Shown piece after piece: positions 58,053 through 64,000 of a stretch of DNA of 64,000 nt. The position numbers and the translations under genes were made by a program. The notes below the pieces were generated by a model, which did no database searches, was not told the DNA's origin, and saw only the letters and a list, made by a program, of their open reading frames with translations. Position 1 is the stretch's first letter. Each line of letters starts with the position of its first letter. Where the stretch lies: NCBI RefSeq assembly GCF_024362695.1, contig NC_065410.1, positions 3,158,001-3,222,000 of the forward strand, in the 5' to 3' direction. Origin of the DNA: Pectinophora gossypiella. Its lineage: Eukaryota > Arthropoda > Insecta > Lepidoptera > Gelechiidae.

Positions 58053-58395
58053 AGCCTCGTATCAACTAGGTAACAATTAACATGCAGCATGTAAAGCTTA
58101 ACATGTACGGCAACGTTGCACAACAGCGCGCAACGTTGCCAGCTGAAGCGCAACATGTCACGCGGCTTATTGTTTGTTTAGAGAGCATCGTTAGTTGAGC
58201 ATCGACTTTAGTCGAGTGGAGCCGTGACGCGCAACAACACTAGTTCATCTGGCAACGTGTTGTCGACGACGGACGTATAGTAGATGCGTAGACAGACAAC
58301 GTTAAACAAAACTTCCACGCCAAATTTTAACAAGTTGGGCAACTTGTTGTGCAACATGTCGCGAGTCAAATGTTACCAAGTGCAAACGCGACTAT
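58053..58395. mobile_element. Foldback element with repeated CAACGTTGC
   Basis: Ends TCGTATCAACTAGGTAACAA and TTACCAAGTGCAAACGCGA are imperfect inverted repeats. The inside has several CAACGTTGC and CAACATGTCGCG-type words. GC-richer than its surroundings, no ORF. Confidence 0.6.
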
Positions 58396-58444
58396 AAGCA
58401 TTGACCTATATTTCTTTACTCATGTAATGAGGCAAATCTACGTA

Positions 58445-58610
58445 ATGGAAAATATCGTGAGGAAACTCATATTCCCGGGAATATGGGTTTTCTCGTGACC
58501 TAACCTGTATTGGGCTGGTTTTCCATTGTGGGTTGGAAGGTCAGACACGCAGTTGCTTCTGTAATAAACTGGACCTGTCAAATCTTCAGATTAGGTAAGC
58601 GAACCTTGAT
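58445..58610 (+). mobile_element. SINE-C tail
   Basis: AAAATATCGTGAGGAAAC, GACCTAACCTGTATTGGG, GGTTGGAAGGTCAGACACGC and CTGTCAAATCTTCAGATTAG. Confidence 0.8.
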
Positions 58611-59096
58611 AACGAAGATGACGACGTCATCGAGACAAAGACAGAAAACAAAGAATAAAGAGTCATCCAAAACAAGATGTTCATATAAATAAATGAATAT
58701 AAAACGAAAAGCAAAGAAAGTTCATATCTTCAATGACAGCCAGCGCAAGTGCCACAATCAAGGTCATTCCCCCGGGGCCACACTGCGACTCTGCGCAGGA
58801 GTTCATAAATCGACACCCCGGCCCTGATTACCCACGATTTACGATAATACGAGAGATATTACCTTTTTGCCATAAATAACACGCTCTTTAGCACATAAAT
58901 GATGCTAAATCTGAATCATTATTCGATCATTGTGAAATGCTGGTTACACTGTAAGAGTTTGGATAAGATTTACCCACTTTTAAATGTTGATAATAGACAC
59001 CTTTTATTTAGATGTGTAAGCTGAAGGTAGATTATTTTTTTTAGAATCGTGCGCGTCGTATTTTTAATAAAATAAACAAAATAAAAAAGATGTTGG
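58611..59096. other. Spacer
   Basis: Nothing recognised. Confidence 0.5.
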
Positions 59097-59252
59097 AGGT
59101 TAAAAAGGCCACATCGATAATTATTATATAATAAAGCAATATTGCAATTTGACATTTGCGCACATAATAGTAAGTGCGTAATGCTAACAAATGTCAAATA
59201 ACAATATTGCTTTTTTAGATGAATTGCTTCCATGTGGCCTTTATAACCCCCT
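59097..59252. mobile_element. P7 foldback MITE
   Basis: GGAGGTTAAAAAGGCCACAT at the left and ATGTGGCCTTTATAACCCCC at the right, with inner arms around AGCAATATTGCAATTTGACA. Confidence 0.85.
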
Positions 59253-59524
59253 TATCTGTTATGTTGTAAAATAATAATCATGCAATAAAAAAATATTTTC
59301 TTTAAAAAGTAAAAATGACAGGATGCCGATGTCTCCTTTAAAGCTTTTTCAAGCTTGTGTTGGGAGGCACCGCTCTTCTTCTGCATGTGTGTGTGTGTGT
59401 GCGTGTCGAAATTACTTTGGCCCTGCCCGCTTCGATAAGGTTTACAGCATAATTTGTGTCCGTATATTTTTCTTTAAATTCAAACTACACAAGATTTTAG
59501 AGATCTCTTCGATCTTCTATCGTG

Positions 59525-59824
59525 TGGATTACCAACCCTGTCAACCCTGGTGGCAGGGTTATTACTGTGCCGCCATAGGCCCCTGACATGACTCATGTAA
59601 CGACTACGTACTTACATCGATAAGTAATAACCGGGACCAACGGCTTAACGTGCCTTCCGAAGCACGGATCATCTTACTTTTTGGACAATCAGGTGATCAG
59701 CCTGTAATTTTCTAACCAAACTAGGGACCACAAAGTGATTTTTGTGATTTGTACGCACCGGGATTCGAACCCGGGACCTCCGGATCGTGAGCCCAACGTT
59801 CTACCACTGCACCACGGAGGCCGT
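59525..59824 (-). mobile_element. SINE-A, full length
   Basis: Complete reverse copy from the 3' end (GTGGATTACCAACCCTGTCA) to the tRNA-like head (ACCTCCGGATCGTGAGCCCA; GCACCACGGAGGCCGTTA). A further isolated head lies at 60020-60066 (CAACCACTGGACCACGGAGG). Confidence 0.92.
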
Positions 59825-60534
59825 TATGTAATAGTGATAAAACTACACACCTAACATAATATGTTACCAAAACCACTATAGATTAAAATACCAATGACAA
59901 ACACCAGCGTGGCACAGAGTAAAAAGTGGCAAGTAAATATATTTGACGTAGTCCGTACCGGAGGCACTGTCCACTGTATAGAATATTAATCGCTCGCTGT
60001 TACCGTTCATCGCGGGATCTCTGGATCGTGAACACAGCCCTCAACCACTGGACCACGGAGGCCGTTCTTCGATGACCTATATGTAGTGCCTAACATGTAA
60101 AAAGCATTTTGTTGGTTTCTGTATCACGCTCAGACTACTTGGTTATAAATCTAAAGTACAAATTAGTTCAAAGAACTTAATAAAAATTTTAATGAATTAA
60201 TAAATGAACTATAAGTCATTAGTTTCACTGTGAGAAATCATACTTTCTAGCTCATAATAGGCTCAACAATACCTAACGGTCTTAGCCCATTAAATTATAG
60301 TGTGCGAAAATCTGCAACTGCATGACAGTAAAATATGGTTTAACAATAGAAAAGGTTCTTTATAGTCAACGGAAGCTGGATTGTACTGTACAAAGTAATC
60401 TCACATATGTACGCAGAAATAACGGGTTTCTGCTAATTAAATACCTACTATTCTAATATTTCTTCTGTGTAGTGGAATAGTTCCACGTGAATTATTTTTG
60501 TATAGCACTTGCCTGCGCCCGCGTGGCGCGCGCG
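59825..60534. other. Spacer with a second SINE-A head
   Basis: Apart from the head fragment at 60020-60066, nothing recognised. Confidence 0.5.
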
Positions 60535-60625
60535 GTGTTTTAAGGCCCGATCTCCCTATCCATCCATAAGGAAGGCCGATGCCCCAGCAGTGGGGACGTT
60601 AATGGGCTGGTGATGATGATGATAA
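60535..60625 (+). mobile_element. SINE-B 3' part
   Basis: GGTGTTTTAAGGCCCGATCT, CCCTATCCATCC and CAGCAGTGGGGACGTTAATG, ending GATGATGATGAT. 5' truncated. Confidence 0.85.
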
Positions 60626-60669
60626 AGCACTTACCCGACGACTTAACGACGATACATAGAACGAAAGAA

Positions 60670-60780
60670 CTTCGCATGGACAGGAGGAGGACCCGGTGGT
60701 GTAACGATTAACACGTTCGTCACGGCTTCACAGGAGTTGCGGGTTCAAGTCCCGTCCGAGTCTGATATTTTTCCGATTTA
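60670..60780 (+). mobile_element. SINE-D, tRNA-derived head
   Basis: GACCCGGTGGTGTAACGATT, D arm GTGT/ACAC, T arm CGGGTTCAAGTCCCG, and acceptor GACCCGG against CCGAGTC pairing at six of seven positions. The anticodon arm does not fold, so I call it a SINE head rather than a tRNA gene. Confidence 0.65.
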
Positions 60781-60902
60781 AATTTTCTCTTTGTTCCTCG
60801 TATAACCAACCTGTTATTTTCCCGCGCCAGTAATCTTTACCTTATAGGATAGGCTGAATTTCAAGTCCTAGCAGATAAATTGGAACCACACCAAGTATTG
60901 AA

Positions 60903-61003
60903 GTTGGCATTGCGCACTTACTTTTACATGCGCAAATGTCAAATTGCAATATTGCTTTCTAGATGAATTGCTATAATGTGGCCTTTTTAACCCCCCTGGT
61001 GTG
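60903..61003. mobile_element. P7 MITE, half copy
   Basis: GCGCACTTACTTTTACATGC to GTGGCCTTTTTAACCCCCCT. The left arm is absent. Confidence 0.75.
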
Positions 61004-61064
61004 GCCCTGGCCGGAAAACATTCAGTCCACAACTTCTAATTATATCAATTCTTCTTCTTCTATC

Positions 61065-61228
61065 GTGTGGGTTGTGAGGTGTATTACCAACCTCATCAAC
61101 CCTGGTGTCAGGGTTATTATTGAGCCGCCAAACGCCCCTGACCTGGCTCATTTACTTACACTTACTTATATCAGTAGGTAGTAACCGGGACCAACGGCTT
61201 AACGTGCCTTCCGAAGCACGGATCATAT
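61065..61228 (-). mobile_element. SINE-A 3' fragment
   Basis: GTGTGGGTTGTGAGG..., TGTCAGGGTTATTATTGAGC and GGACCAACGGCTTAACGTGC. Confidence 0.82.
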
Positions 61229-61312
61229 CAATAAAATCTACGTTTTACACTAAGAAAAAAATAGTACTAACATGAAAGCGTTAAAAGAAAATGAATGTTA
61301 TAAGGGGTGGTG

Positions 61313-61465
61313 CCAGGGAGTACTCTCTTGCAGCTTCTTTTCCCCGGCTATACAGGTAGTGATAAGCTGCAGTAGTTTTAGGCGGATGAGACGTTCGTTA
61401 TGCAAAAAATGACGATCCACAGTGTAACTATGTTACCTACTGAATAAAGATATTTTTGAATTTGA
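61313..61465 (+). repeat. LINE 3' end
   Basis: GCAGCTTCTTTTCCCCGGCT, AAAAAATGACGATCCACAGT and a tail TTTTTGAATTTGAATATCGA after an AATAAAG signal. The first part matches 2730-2830. Short TTTGAA repeats at the end are typical of LINE tails. Confidence 0.6.
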
Positions 61466-63229
61466 ATATCGAATTTCTCCCCAGGCGCGCCACGTGATGT
61501 AATCAAGAAATAAGGATATAGACAAAAAGTGCGGAAATTCTACTCTTTTACGAAATATCTCTTATGCTCTAATGCATTTCATCTATGTTTTTCCTAGCAA
61601 AACATTCATGCATTGATCCTTTTGCAAATGGTTTTTTCCGCGAAACACTTTCCTTTCTCCAATTTTTGAAGCATTTCCGTCTAAGCTTACTTCGTTAAAT
61701 AAAAAGAGGGAAAACCTTAAAAGCGCCCAACCGACTTTTCATTCAAATCCCCTAACATATCAACTCACATTATTCTTCGGGACATTTTCAATATTGCGCC
61801 GAACGTCCCCGTTCATTAAACTTTCTTAATTTTGTTGGAAAACCTTTGAAAAGAATCGGGGCTGAGTGTACGTCAACATGGTAGAGTCACTTTTTGTTAA
61901 CCAAATATATTTAACATATTATTATATTATAATCGAGCAATAACAAACAATGAACAAGTGAGAGCATAATTAAAAAACAATTGCAACGGTGCTCAAAGTG
62001 ATAAGCAGTTGAACACGTTCTATTTTTTTTTACTGACAGCCTAACGAACATGTACCTACATTTAGTTACTTACTGTTAGATAGAAAAGAATGGATCAGCC
62101 TAATCTCGACTGATACATCACTTTCATAATGAACGTCACAACACTGGTTTCTGTACTTTGACAAACCTAACTCGTACCGCGAGCCCATTGAAGGCTTAGG
62201 GGACATCTTGTACCAGTCTTAAACTGGGCCCAGGGATGAGTTTGCCCTTTTCTAATTTGATAGTGGGTAACTGGGGCCACTATGATTCAGTTGTTGGGAC
62301 GATTACACCAATAGCTATTGTAAAACTTTAACAATAAGAATAAAATAAATTACAGCCAGTAACAGTTTACATTTTTCTATAAGAACTACGTAGGTAATTA
62401 TGAATATTACGAATACGGGTAAAAGGAAATGGTTCAGCTTGTGCTGTGATGGAGCTATGCTATGGCGCCATCCAGCGCTATATTTCAGTCATTTCCTCTT
62501 CTTGGGATATTGTGCGGAAGTAATTGCCAACGAGGGCTAGAGGACATCAAATAGGAATATATAGCAGCTTTAGGTAAAAAACAGTAAAATCAAAAGACAA
62601 TCAAATATAATTATAGGTACTTTATCTATCTATATTGAAATATAATGTGCTGCGCTTGACGTTCAGTGTAATATTACGTACACGCTTACATAATATCACG
62701 TCAATTTCCCATTTTTTTATTTATTTTAATTTAAAAAGCAATGGTACAAATAGCATACAGGCAAAGGTAAACCAACTCGATGCGCGATCTCCGCAGCACG
62801 TCAAATGTTTATTTAGTGTTGATACTTGGCTAAACAGAGAGATATGTAATTGCAGGTTGACAACCCCTGTAGTGCACGCGTTTGCGATAGCTAACCCATT
62901 TACTTAGCTCAGTAATTGGGCTCTTATGGTTATGACCACAATTCACGGGCAGGGATGGACAACATTATTTACTATAAGCAACATAGATACGTTTAATGTA
63001 ATTTCTTTGATCTCTTCATTAAGATGGATATAACCTTTGCGTACATCAACTACGGTTAAGTGGTGAATGTCATCCGAATCCGAAATAACGTCAAACAAGC
63101 CAATATAGATAGGTTTGTCATGGTAGTCGTAGCACAATGTCATTTTTTTTAGATAAAGAAACCGCTGTTCAAAATTTAATGCATATAACTGTATAATATA
63201 ATTATCAGTGATAAAATTATATTAATAAA
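61466..63229. other. AT-rich spacer
   Basis: No gene or shared repeat recognised. Frames 62635-62907 (+) and 62943-63143 (-) show no motif. Confidence 0.5.
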
Positions 63230-63375
63230 ATTACATACAATAGTCACGCCTATTTCCCACCGGTGAAATTCCATTTGCTTCATACTGCTCTTGCTTCCTC
63301 TACAGTTATCAATCGTTTCTTTCACGCCGGTTCACAGTAGATCGTACTGAACCTTTTCTAAGCACATCCCAAATA
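63230..63375 (-). repeat. Retroelement ORF tail, fragment
   Basis: CACGCCTATTTCCCACCGGT, CACGCCGGTTCACAGTAGAT and CCTTTTCTAAGCACATCCCA. Same family as 57000-57260. Confidence 0.6.
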
Positions 63376-63868
63376 TGGTCTAAAAAATAAAATAATAATA
63401 AAATGAAATGTTAAATTAAATACTTGTCAAGTAAAAAAATAAACATAATTTATTAATGATCTCGCCATATTAACGTTCACGAGTTTGGATGTGGGACACA
63501 CTGTATAGAATGGTTCGAACTGTTGGCCTTTTCATTCTTCGTTATTGTTGGCAGATAAGTACTGTATTGACAGGGCACTGGGTAAATGATACTTCGATCC
63601 AAAAAGTCTTCGATTTTACAAGGATATTTAGGAAAAACATGTCAGCTATATTTTATAAAATATAATAATTATAAAATTAATTCAGAAAAAATATTACAAA
63701 TGTTTACATACAATCATCTTCAGACATAGTATTGGTACATATTTTTAACTGTTATTCAAAATTTTTAAAAGATTAGCTGCAACTGAGTTTATGTATAAGT
63801 TTATGTATGTATGAGTATCACGCACACAAGAGAATATTTCGGACCCAGTAAAATATTGACGGACCTAT

Positions 63869-64000
63869 TCAGGTTTAAGTGACATTGTATCAAATACAGA
63901 GGGGGGTGATTCAGACCATGATTCTGAGTTGATATCAAGTCGATTTCCCTGTCGGAATTTTCATTAAAATTTTTGGTGTTTTGTTAATTATTTTCCGTTC
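63869..64000. mobile_element. T1 foldback MITE, cut by the window end
   Basis: Left arm (TTTAAGTGACATTGTATCAA; GATTCAGACCATGATTCTGA; TTGATATCAAGTCGA). The right arm lies outside the window. Confidence 0.8.

Noticed and set aside
60690..60764. Possible functional tRNA gene
   Set aside because: D and T arms are good and the acceptor stem nearly so, but the anticodon arm does not fold, and related copies with the same flanks (26785, 54700) show it is a repeat.

Overview
The window looks like non-genic, repeat-dense DNA from a moth or butterfly (Lepidoptera). I judge this from AT-rich sequence packed with tRNA-headed SINEs, a Helitron-like 3' end (hairpin followed by CTAGT) and palindromic MITEs of the kind known from lepidopteran genomes. 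The species call is inference. I found no convincing host protein-coding exon, no functional tRNA or rRNA gene and no CRISPR array. Almost every ORF over 60 codons lies in a repeat, a microsatellite or AT-rich spacer.

The one large coding object is a 5.4-kb DIRS-type tyrosine-recombinase retrotransposon at 29136-34535, transcribed on the minus strand. Its order is inverted terminal repeat, gag (two exons with an intron of about 560 bp), reverse transcriptase/RNase H with a Dam-methylase-like tail, tyrosine recombinase, internal complementary region (ICR), inverted terminal repeat. The ICR carries the complements of both outer ends fused together. All three places share the 9-bp core TATAATTAA, which is what integration of a circular intermediate by a tyrosine recombinase would leave. 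The terminal repeats are nearly identical down to homopolymer length, so the insertion looks young, but the RT frame and the recombinase frame each carry a break.

Layout. 1-11 kb: a head-to-head palindromic element, LINE 3' tails (one with a C2H2 zinc finger), a SINE, MITEs. 11-29 kb: SINEs, T1-family foldback MITEs, a CACACG hexamer microsatellite (18315-18602), Helitron-like elements, and an element nested in a SINE with a 12-bp duplication. 29.1-34.5 kb: the DIRS element. 34.6-64 kb: more SINE copies (several with target-site duplications), three-locus dimeric T1 MITEs, LINE tails and further foldback elements.

Family labels used here (SINE-A/A2/B/C/D, T1, E8, P7, R9, R16, M18, TIR2) are local to this annotation and were defined by comparing copies inside the window by eye. 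Repeat ends are approximate to a few bases unless a duplication is stated.
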